From NCBI GenBank assembly GCA_035997545.1, contig DASYIL010000149.1, positions 1-18,305 of the forward strand: 18,305 nucleotides of DNA, given 5' to 3'. The stretch comes from GCA-003244245 sp035997545. GTDB lineage: Bacteria; Actinomycetota; Actinomycetes; Mycobacteriales; Pseudonocardiaceae. The notes below the pieces were generated by a model. That model worked only from the letters and a program-made list of their open reading frames with translations, was not told the origin of the DNA and did no database searches. This document shows, one piece after another, positions 11,150-17,172 of the stretch. The translations under genes were made by a program, and so were the position numbers. Numbering within the stretch: the stretch's first letter is position 1; each line of letters opens with the position of its first letter.

Positions 11150-12616
11150 TCAGACAGAGGTCGGTGTCTCGACCACGTCGGGTGTGTCGGTCGACTCGTA
11201 GTTGAAGGTGATGTCACCCCAGGTGGACAGGGCGATGTCAAGCTCACGGCTCTTCTTGGCTGCCGCTTTGAGGATGTCCAGACCCTCCTTGCGGTAGTCC
11301 CGGCCCTCGTTGCGCGCTTTGATCATCGCTTCCAGGGCGACCCGGTTGGCGGTGGCGCCGGCGGCGATGCCCATCGGGTGCCCGATCGTGCCGCCGCCGA
11401 ACTGCAGCACCACGTCCTCACCGAGGTAATACAGCAGGTCGTGCATCTGTGCGGCGTGGATGCCGCCCGATGCCACTGGCATCACCCCGGGCATCGATCC
11501 CCAGTCCTGATCGAAGAAGATGCCCTTGACAGGGTCCTTGGTCTGCTTGATGAGCCGGCAGGTGTCGTAGTAGCCAGCGATGGCGTTCGGGTCGCCCTCC
11601 AGCTTGCCAACCACAGTGCCGGCGTGGATGTGGTCCACTCCGGCCATCCGCATCCACTTGGCGATCACCCGGAAGTTCACCCCGTGGTTTTTCTGCCGGG
11701 TGTAGGTGGCGTGCCCGGCGCGGTGCAGGTGCAGGATCAGGCCGTTGGCTCGGGCCCACTTGGCCATCGACTGGATCGCGGTGTAGCCGATGGTGAGGTC
11801 GATCATGCAGATGACGCTGCCGACCTCCTTGGCGAACTCGGCCCGCTCGTACATGTCCTCCATGGTGGCCGCGGTGACGTTGAGGTAGTGGCCCTTGACC
11901 TCGCCGGTCGTCGCGGAAGCGCGGTTGACCGCCTCCATGGTGTACAGGTAGCGGTCACGCCAGCGCATGAACGGCTGGGAGTTGATGTTCTCATCGTCCT
12001 TGGTGAAGTCCAGCCCCCCACGCAGCGCCTCGTACACCACCCGGCCGTAGTTGCGGGCGGACAGGCCCAACTTGGGTTTGGTGGTGGCGCCGAGCAGCGG
12101 CCGGCCGAACTTGTCCAGGTACTCGCGCTCCATGATGATCCCGTGCGCCGGGCCCTGGAAGGTCTTGAGGTAGTGCAGCGGGATCCGCATGTCCTCCAGG
12201 CGCAAGGCCTTGAGCGCTTTGAACCCGAACACATTGCCGATGATCGACGAGGTGAGGTTCGCGATGGACCCTTCCTCGAACAGGTCGATGTTGTATGCGA
12301 TGTAGGCGATGTACTGGTTCTCCGCACCGGAGACTGCGTCCACCCGGTAGCACTTGGCTTGGTAGGTGTCGTAGTTGGTGAGTCGGTCGGTCCACACCAC
12401 CGTCCAGGTCGCGGTCGAGGACTCCCCTGCTACGGCGGCGCCGGCCTCCTCCGGGGGCACCCCGGGTTGCGGGGTGATCCGGAACGCGCACAGCACGTCG
12501 CTGTCCTTGACCTGGTAGTCGGGTTTCCAGTAGCCCATCTCGGCATACGGGATCACGCCCGCTGACCAGCGATCTGTCTTCTTTTTCTGCGATTCGTTGA
12601 CTTCGGTGTCAGCCAC
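11150..12616 (-). CDS. cbbL: RubisCO large subunit, red-type form I
   Basis: The 488-residue product is the catalytic subunit of ribulose-1,5-bisphosphate carboxylase/oxygenase, which fixes CO2 in the CBB cycle. All key residues are present: Lys180 (spinach Lys175), the carbamylated Lys206 with Asp208 and Glu209 (FTKDDEN), His298 and Arg299 (HLHRAGH), His331, the loop 6 lysine Lys338 (GTVVGKLEG), Ser383 (VASGGIH) and Gly407-408. The length, the N-terminus, the partner CbbS and the CbbX activase place it in red-type form I (IC or the related actinobacterial IE group; I cannot separate these by eye). The GTG start at 12614-12616 has AGAGGAGG 7 bases upstream. It is divergent from the LysR gene, the classic cbbR-cbbL arrangement. 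Confidence 0.97.
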   Translation of the reverse strand: MADTEVNESQKKKTDRWSAGVIPYAEMGYWKPDYQVKDSDVLCAFRITPQPGVPPEEAGAAVAGESSTATWTVVWTDRLTNYDTYQAKCYRVDAVSGAENQYIAYIAYNIDLFEEGSIANLTSSIIGNVFGFKALKALRLEDMRIPLHYLKTFQGPAHGIIMEREYLDKFGRPLLGATTKPKLGLSARNYGRVVYEALRGGLDFTKDDENINSQPFMRWRDRYLYTMEAVNRASATTGEVKGHYLNVTAATMEDMYERAEFAKEVGSVICMIDLTIGYTAIQSMAKWARANGLILHLHRAGHATYTRQKNHGVNFRVIAKWMRMAGVDHIHAGTVVGKLEGDPNAIAGYYDTCRLIKQTKDPVKGIFFDQDWGSMPGVMPVASGGIHAAQMHDLLYYLGEDVVLQFGGGTIGHPMGIAAGATANRVALEAMIKARNEGRDYRKEGLDILKAAAKKSRELDIALSTWGDITFNYESTDTPDVVETPTSV

Positions 12617-12678
12617 GTTTGAGCCTCCTCTGGGCCTCGTCTAGGCCTCAACTGGTCAATACCGAGCTTGGTGGTACA

Positions 12679-12725
12679 CAATCAGCCTGTCCATCAAGTC
12701 TTTGCCGTAGACTATGTACTGATTG
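12679..12725. repeat. widely spaced 7-bp inverted repeat around the operator
   Basis: CAATCAG (12679-12685) and CTGATTG (12719-12725) are perfect inverted arms separated by 33 bp. Their centre is at 12702, within 3 bp of the centre of the inner dyad at 12697-12713. A LysR tetramer contacting two sites could use such an arrangement. Confidence 0.4.
12697..12713. promoter_or_regulatory. candidate LysR (CbbR) operator, AGTCT-N7-AGACT
   Basis: A 17-bp dyad with perfect 5-bp arms contains T-N11-A (T12699 and A12711), the general LysR-family recognition pattern. It lies 26 bp upstream of the LysR start and 81 bp upstream of cbbL, a usual place for a site that controls both genes. Binding is inferred from position and pattern only. 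Confidence 0.45.
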
Positions 12726-12738
12726 CTCAGGGGTTGCT

Positions 12739-13662
12739 GTGACCGAGTCTCGTTTGCGCACGTTGGTGGCATTGGCAGCCACCGGATCGGTTCGCGGCGC
12801 CGCCACCCGCCTGACGGTCACCGAGTCGGCGGTGTCGGCCTCGATCGGGGCGCTGGCCCGTGAGCTCGGCGTGCCCCTGGTGGAGCCGGTCGGCCGGGGG
12901 CTGCGGCTGACCGCGTCGGGCACGGTGTACGCCCGCTACGCCCGCCGGGTGCTGGGCCTGTTAGACGAGGGTGCGGCGGCCGCGGTCCAGGAGCTCGACC
13001 CCGAGCGGGGGCGGCTTCGGCTCGCCGCGGTCACCACCGCCGGGGAGCACCTGGTGCCCGCCCTGCTGGTCGCGTTCCGCCGCCGGCACCCGAGGGTCGC
13101 GCTGGCGCTGGAGGTGGCACCCAGTGCGCAGGTGTGGGATCTGTTCAGCGCGCACGAGGTGGATCTGATCATCGCCGGAAGACCGCCCTCGGGTGTCGAG
13201 GCACGAGTGGTGGCCACCAAGCCCAACGAACTGGTGGTCGCGGCAGCGCCCGCGGTTGCCGAGGCGTTTGACTGGGTGACAACCCCATGGCTGCTGCGCG
13301 AGCAGGGTTCGGCGACCCGTACGAGGGTCGAGGCCTACCTCAAGTCGCAGGGCGTCGCACCGCCCCGGCTGGTGCTGGGTTCCAACGGGGCGGTGGTGGC
13401 CGGCGCGGTGGCCGAGCTCGGGTGCGCGCTGGTCTCCCGGGATGCCATCGCAGACGTGGTAGTCGACGGGCGGCTGGTCGTGGTACCCACTCCGGGCACC
13501 CCCATGCGGCGGCCGTGGCACGCGGTCGCCGGTGCCTATTCCGGCGCAGCCACCTGGCTGTTCGTCGAGCACCTGCGAGCTTCCGGCTGGCGACCACACG
13601 GCCCTCGGTCCGCCGGGGTCTCCTCCACGGCGTCTTCTGCGGCGTCCTTCGAGCGTCGTTGA
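12739..13662 (+). CDS. cbbR: LysR-type regulator, probable CbbR
   Basis: The 307-residue product has an N-terminal winged helix-turn-helix (about residues 3-62: LRTLVALAATGSVRGAATRL, then TESAVSASIGALARELG and GRGLRLTASG) and a LysR substrate-binding domain (about 88-290). CbbR proteins activate cbb operons and sense CBB metabolites or reductant. The name here rests on its divergent position next to cbbL, not on a specific residue signature. The start is GTG 12739, with AGGGG 5 bases upstream; the frame is open earlier but lacks family sequence there. The final ~20 residues are Ser/Ala-rich and look like a disordered tail. The aldolase gene follows 101 bases later on the same strand. Confidence 0.85.
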   Translation: MTESRLRTLVALAATGSVRGAATRLTVTESAVSASIGALARELGVPLVEPVGRGLRLTASGTVYARYARRVLGLLDEGAAAAVQELDPERGRLRLAAVTTAGEHLVPALLVAFRRRHPRVALALEVAPSAQVWDLFSAHEVDLIIAGRPPSGVEARVVATKPNELVVAAAPAVAEAFDWVTTPWLLREQGSATRTRVEAYLKSQGVAPPRLVLGSNGAVVAGAVAELGCALVSRDAIADVVVDGRLVVVPTPGTPMRRPWHAVAGAYSGAATWLFVEHLRASGWRPHGPRSAGVSSTASSAASFERR

Positions 13663-13763
13663 CCCCCACCCGCTCCACCCACTGGGGGAGGTACGCCATG
13701 CTGGTGCCGGTCTAGGGTCGATGGTGGCAGCGTGGACCGGCCCGCTGCAGTGGAGGGAGAGTC

Positions 13764-14768
13764 ATGACCGAGGAGCTGCATGCGACTGCCCAGGCGATGG
13801 TGAGCCGGCCGCGCGGCATCCTTGCGGCCGACGAGAGCATCGGCACCATGTCCTCCCGGCTGGAGAAAGCCGGAGTCCCCGCCACGGAGGAGAACCGGCG
13901 GGCCTACCGTGAGATGCTCGTGACCACCCCCGAGCTGCACCGGGGGATCAGCGGAGTGATCCTGGCCGACGAGACCTTCAATCAGAAGCTCGACGACGGA
14001 ACTCCCTTCCCGCTCGCCGTTCATGCGTTGAACATCCTGCCTGGAATCAAGGTCGATACCGGCGCAAAGCCGCTGGCCTTGTCACCCGGGGAGAAGGTGA
14101 CCGAGGGTCTGGACGGCCTCCGGGAGCGGTTGGTCGACTACGCCGCGCGGGGCGCCCGGTTCGCCAAGTGGCGCGCCGTGATCACCATCGGAGATAAGAC
14201 GCCGTCCGTTCGTGCGCTGCGGGCCAACGCGCACGCGCTGGCCCGGTACGCCGCGCTGTGCCAGGAGACGGCCATCGTGCCTATCGTCGAGCCCGAGGTG
14301 CTGATGGACGGCGACCACACCATCGACCGTTGCGCCGAAGTCACCACGGCGACTCTGGAGCACGTGATGGCAGAACTGGCAGAGGCCGGGGTCGACCTCG
14401 CCGGGACCGTGCTCAAGCCCAACATGGTCGTGCCGGGCTCGACGTCGGGCCAGCAGGCCAGCCCCGAGGACGTCGCCCAGCGGACGGTGGCCACGCTGCT
14501 GGCGGTGCTGCCCGAGACGCTGGCCGGGGTCGCGTTCCTGTCCGGTGGCCAGTCGCCTGAGGTGGCCACCGCGAACCTGGCCGCGATGCAGCAGCATGCG
14601 ACACCGTGGCCGCTGACCTTCTCTTTCGGGCGTGCCTTGGTCGATCCGGCGCTGAAGGCCTGGCACGGGGATCCCGCTCTGGTCGGCGCTGGCCAGCAGG
14701 CGCTGGCTGACCGGGTCGGCCCGAACTCGACCGCGGTGGCGCGGCAGACAGCTTCCTCGTCCGCCTGA
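13764..14768 (+). CDS. class I fructose-bisphosphate aldolase
   Basis: The 334-residue product belongs to class I, the metal-independent Schiff-base aldolases, which interconvert fructose-1,6-bisphosphate with dihydroxyacetone phosphate and glyceraldehyde-3-phosphate; the family can also make sedoheptulose-1,7-bisphosphate. Active-site residues align with the rabbit enzyme: Asp23 (LAADES), Lys96 (GIKVD), Lys135 (AKWRAVI), Glu176 (PIVEPE) and the Schiff-base Lys218 (VLKPNMVVPG). The C-terminus ends in a Ser/Ala tail without the terminal Tyr of the animal enzyme. GGAGGGAG is placed about 5 bases before the ATG. Its position between cbbR and prk supports a role in CBB regeneration; many bacterial cbb clusters carry a class II (metal) aldolase instead. 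Confidence 0.95.
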   Translation: MTEELHATAQAMVSRPRGILAADESIGTMSSRLEKAGVPATEENRRAYREMLVTTPELHRGISGVILADETFNQKLDDGTPFPLAVHALNILPGIKVDTGAKPLALSPGEKVTEGLDGLRERLVDYAARGARFAKWRAVITIGDKTPSVRALRANAHALARYAALCQETAIVPIVEPEVLMDGDHTIDRCAEVTTATLEHVMAELAEAGVDLAGTVLKPNMVVPGSTSGQQASPEDVAQRTVATLLAVLPETLAGVAFLSGGQSPEVATANLAAMQQHATPWPLTFSFGRALVDPALKAWHGDPALVGAGQQALADRVGPNSTAVARQTASSSA

Positions 14769-14798
14769 TGTTCGGCTGTCTGGCCGTCGGCGGGTCTG

Positions 14799-15458
14799 TC
14801 AGCGGTAGAGGCCCTCGCGCAGCGCCGTCGCCACCGCCGCGGTTCGGTCAGTCACGCCCAACTTGCGGTAGATGCCGCGCACGTGACTCTTGACCGTCTC
14901 CTCGCCGACCACCAGCGTGGTGGCGATGGCGCGGTTGGCCGAGCCGGCCACCATCAGCGAGAGCACTTCGCTTTCCCGTTGGGTGAGGCCCAGGTGCGCG
15001 CCGGGCCAGAATTCACCGGCTTTCAGCCGAGCCGCCGACGCCCCGGCCCGGGCACTGAGAGCGGCGTCGAGCACCACCCCGCCGGCGTGCACCCGCTGCA
15101 ATTGTTCGACCAGCTCCGGGCCGTTGATCTGCTTGAGCAGGTAACCTGCCGCTCCGGCCTGCATGGCCTGGAACAGGTACTGCTCGTCGTCGTAGACCGT
15201 GAGCAGGACGACCTTGCGTCCGAGGGAGGCCTGCACGAGGTCGCGGCACAGGTCCAGCCCGCTCTCGCCGCCCAGCCGCACGTCGGCGAGGACAATGTCA
15301 GGGTCCAGCCCGGCCACCACCCGCCGTGCGGTCGCGGCATCTGCGGCCTCGCCGACCACCCGGACCTGCCCGGCGAACCGGGCGAGCATCGCCTTGAGGC
15401 CGGTGCGCACCATCTCATGGTCGTCGACCAAGACCACACGCAGCGGCTGGCGGACCAT
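14799..15458 (-). CDS. orphan NarL/FixJ-family response regulator
   Basis: The 219-residue product has a receiver domain (residues 6-122) with Asp12, Asp13, the phosphoacceptor Asp59 (IVLADVRLGG), Thr87 and Lys109, so phosphorylation should be possible. A linker leads to a LuxR-type helix-turn-helix at 157-215 (LTQRESEVLSLMVAGSANRAIA, then VGEETVKSHVRGIYRKLGV). No histidine kinase is in this window. The gene lies on the minus strand between aldolase and prk, 30 bases from the aldolase stop and divergent from prk. No good ribosome binding site precedes the ATG at 15458; three tandem 14-bp repeats lie just upstream. Its position suggests control of prk or the cbb genes, which is inference. Confidence 0.92.
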   Translation of the reverse strand: MVRQPLRVVLVDDHEMVRTGLKAMLARFAGQVRVVGEAADAATARRVVAGLDPDIVLADVRLGGESGLDLCRDLVQASLGRKVVLLTVYDDEQYLFQAMQAGAAGYLLKQINGPELVEQLQRVHAGGVVLDAALSARAGASAARLKAGEFWPGAHLGLTQRESEVLSLMVAGSANRAIATTLVVGEETVKSHVRGIYRKLGVTDRTAAVATALREGLYR

Positions 15459-15648
15459 TTGCTGAGTGTAATCGGCGCAGTGTAATCGGCGGAGTGTAAT
15501 CGGCGGATCCCCTTACCCTTCCCTCTAGGAGGGGACGCCGGGATGGGAGGGCTTGCATACCGTCAGGCACTAGCGGATGAAGGCGCTCGCGGATCGGGCC
15601 CCAGGGTATCGGGTCGCCGCTTGGGCTCCACATAAAAAGGGGTGTGTC
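15459..15648. promoter_or_regulatory. divergent promoter region between the response regulator and prk
   Basis: This 190-bp region carries the outward promoters of the response regulator (minus) and prk (plus). Besides the tandem repeats at 15465-15506 it has a short dyad CCCTC-TAG-GAGGG at 15521-15533. The prk ribosome binding site AAAAAGGGG is at 15634-15642. The prk frame is open back to 15577, but translation before 15649 is not conserved PRK sequence. I could not pick out a confident -35/-10 pair. Confidence 0.55.
15465..15506. repeat. three tandem 14-bp repeats
   Basis: AGTGTAATCGGCGG occurs at 15479-15492 and 15493-15506, and with one change (final C) at 15465-15478, head to tail with no spacers. 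The first copy begins 7 bases upstream of the response-regulator ATG, so the array lies in its leader or promoter. It may be an iterated binding site or a slippage product. Without unique spacers it is not a CRISPR array. Confidence 0.85.
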
Positions 15649-16587
15649 GTGCCGGACAAGTTGTTGCGGATGGAGCGCGCCGGGTCCAACGCGCGGCGAC
15701 CGGTGATGCTTGCGATCGCCGGGGACAGCGCGGCCGGCAAGACCACCCTGACCAACGGGCTCGTCGAGGCGCTGGGTGCCGACCGGATCACCTCCCTGTG
15801 TGTGGATGACTATCACCGCTACGACCGGCAGGAACGCAAGGGACTGCCGTTCACCGCGCTACACCCGGACTGTAACTACGTGCAGATCATGGAGCAGCAC
15901 CTGCAGTTGCTGGCCACCGGTCAGCCGGTGCTCAAACCGGTCTATGACCACCACACCGGCCTGCTTACCCGGCCTGAGCTCATCGAGCCCACCGAGTTCG
16001 TGATCGTGGAAGGCTTGTTGCCGCTGTACACGCCGTTGGCCCGGGCGTGCTTCGACGTCACCGTGTACCTCGACCCGCCAGAGGTGATCCGCCGGGACTG
16101 GAAGGTCAAGCGGGACACCGCCAAGCGCGGCTACACACCCGAGCAGGTGCTGGCCGAACTCGACAAGCGGGAGCCCGAGTCCGCGGAGTTCATCCGCCCG
16201 CAACGGGCCGTCGCCGACATCGTGGTCCGGTTCGGCCCCATCGAGGTGCGCCAGGACCCGCCGGGGACCCCGCTGTCAGCCGAGCTGACGCTGCGCTCGA
16301 CGATCCGCCACCCGGACCTCACCGGGGTCTTCCGCGAGTCCGACCGGCGCGCCATGCACCTCAAGCTGGTCCGCGACGAGGACGGCCGGCCGGTGGAGGC
16401 GTTGCACGTGCATGGGTACGTGCCCCGGGAGGAGAGCCAGCTGCTGGAGAAGGCGATCTGGGCGGAGCTCGACGCCGAGGCGGAACTGCCGTCCTCACTG
16501 GGTCAGACCGGTGATAGCACCCGCAGCGAGCCGCTGGCGATCACCCAGCTGCTGTTGCTGTACCACATGCTCGACGCAGTTCGCTGA
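15649..16587 (+). CDS. prk: phosphoribulokinase
   Basis: The product, 312 residues from the chosen start, phosphorylates ribulose-5-phosphate with ATP to give ribulose-1,5-bisphosphate, the RubisCO substrate. It has the P-loop GDSAAGKTT (25-33), the substrate-loop motif DDYHRYDR (53-60), the ALHPDCNYVQIMEQHLQ region, PVYDHHTG, and the Walker B-type FVIVEGLLP (117-125). These mark it as phosphoribulokinase rather than the related uridine kinase. GTG 15649 is chosen because AAAAAGGGG lies 6 bases upstream and the protein then begins MPDKLLRMERAGSN. The upstream ATG at 15577 has no ribosome binding site. It is in the same direction as the aldolase gene but separated from it by the oppositely oriented response regulator, so it needs its own promoter. 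Confidence 0.94.
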   Translation: MPDKLLRMERAGSNARRPVMLAIAGDSAAGKTTLTNGLVEALGADRITSLCVDDYHRYDRQERKGLPFTALHPDCNYVQIMEQHLQLLATGQPVLKPVYDHHTGLLTRPELIEPTEFVIVEGLLPLYTPLARACFDVTVYLDPPEVIRRDWKVKRDTAKRGYTPEQVLAELDKREPESAEFIRPQRAVADIVVRFGPIEVRQDPPGTPLSAELTLRSTIRHPDLTGVFRESDRRAMHLKLVRDEDGRPVEALHVHGYVPREESQLLEKAIWAELDAEAELPSSLGQTGDSTRSEPLAITQLLLLYHMLDAVR

Positions 16588-16607
16588 CCCCGCTGGGCGC
16601 ACCGGAT

Positions 16608-16633
16608 CGGCAATAGGGGAGAAGGCCTTGCCG
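16608..16633 (+). terminator. weak hairpin after prk
   Basis: CGGCAA (16608-16613) and TTGCCG (16628-16633) form a 6-bp stem around a 14-base loop, 20 bases after the prk stop. There is no T-run. This is the best candidate for a prk terminator but it is weak. Confidence 0.25.
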
Positions 16634-16753
16634 CTTGCTGTGCCTATTTGTCTAACGTTAACCGCGGGGTCTTCTGTGGCGCTCTTGATAGCTGCCATAA
16701 TCGAGTAATGCAGTCCTAACTCACCGAAGTCTGGACCACTTACTGGAGCGGCT

Positions 16754-16864
16754 ATGAAGCGGCGTCGAGCTATCGCCTGGATTGGTTCGATCACGGTAAT
16801 CGGGTGCGCCAGTGCACTCGCGCTGGGTTCGCTCGTTGGTGGGTTCGGCTTAGGGCTGTCATGA
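16754..16864 (+). CDS. possible 36-residue single-span membrane peptide
   Basis: ATG 16754, with GGAG 5 bases upstream, opens a 36-codon frame. The product begins with a basic cluster (MKRRRAIAW) followed by about 26 hydrophobic and small residues rich in Gly, Ala and Leu (ending GGFGLGLS), which would make one membrane span with a cytoplasmic basic N-terminus, or a signal peptide. Cys18 falls in the hydrophobic part, but no classic lipobox is seen. Its stop overlaps the ATG of the next ORF (ATGA). Third-position GC is clearly lower than in the neighbouring genes, so it may be recent, acquired, or not a gene. I do not recognise a family. Confidence 0.35.
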   Translation: MKRRRAIAWIGSITVIGCASALALGSLVGGFGLGLS

Positions 16865-17172
16865 CTCTCGTCGATGACATCCGACGAATCCTGGGTTTAC
16901 CACCAGCGGCGCCGCGTCCGCCCGGCCGCCACCGCCTCGAAGGTGCGCGCCGAGTACCCGCCCCAGTTGGGAAGGTCGGGTATCGTTTCCCGAATAGGCC
17001 CGGCCGCCACCATAAACCTCCCGATGATCGCGTCTTCGTACCGGCTACGCGATACGTCGAGGACACCCTGCCCGCAACAGGTACAGCGATTCGCTGGGGC
17101 AGGTCGCCGGGTGATGGGAAGACGGGAGCGGCGGGCCGCGCCGTATATGGCGTGGGCGGTGGCGGTGGCTGA
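16861..17172 (+). CDS. doubtful 103-residue hypothetical ORF
   Basis: The frame begins MTLVDDIRRILGLPP with ATGA overlap to the preceding small ORF and AGGG about 7 bases upstream. The product is rich in Pro, Arg and Gly, ends in a run of Gly, and shows no domain I recognise. Codon position composition is wrong for this genome: first positions are richer in GC than third positions. It also overlaps the start of the reductase gene in another frame. The first ~20 codons could be a real translated segment; the rest may be non-coding. Low confidence. Confidence 0.2.
   Translation: MTLVDDIRRILGLPPAAPRPPGRHRLEGARRVPAPVGKVGYRFPNRPGRHHKPPDDRVFVPATRYVEDTLPATGTAIRWGRSPGDGKTGAAGRAVYGVGGGGG

Larger units (their letters stand above)
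12617..12738. promoter_or_regulatory. cbbL-cbbR divergent promoter region
   Basis: This 122-bp region separates the GTG starts of cbbL (minus) and the LysR gene (plus), so it should hold both promoters and the regulator's operators. It is less GC-rich than its flanks. A weak sigma-70-like pair on the minus strand (TGATTG, 17 bases, TATTGA) could serve cbbL, but the match is poor. The cbbL Shine-Dalgarno is complementary to 12624-12631. The reading frame of the LysR gene is open through this region to 12619, but its translation there does not resemble a LysR protein. Confidence 0.7.

Noticed and set aside
11378..12565. 395-codon plus-strand frame opposite cbbL
   Set aside because: Its translation is low-complexity (Val, Gly, His, Leu rich) and mirrors the cbbL codons; RubisCO is unambiguous on the other strand.
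12619..12738. 40-codon upstream extension of the LysR frame
   Set aside because: It covers the divergent promoter gap, and the helix-turn-helix domain starts directly after GTG 12739, which has a ribosome binding site.
15465..15506. Tandem repeats as a CRISPR array
   Set aside because: The units adjoin with no unique spacers, are only 14 bp, and no cas gene is present.
15577..15648. 24-codon upstream extension of prk
   Set aside because: It has no ribosome binding site and no PRK-like sequence; GTG 15649 has AAAAAGGGG at a good distance.
15415..15816. 133-codon minus-strand frame across the response regulator start and prk start
   Set aside because: It overlaps two supported genes and the tandem repeats, and encodes no recognisable domain.
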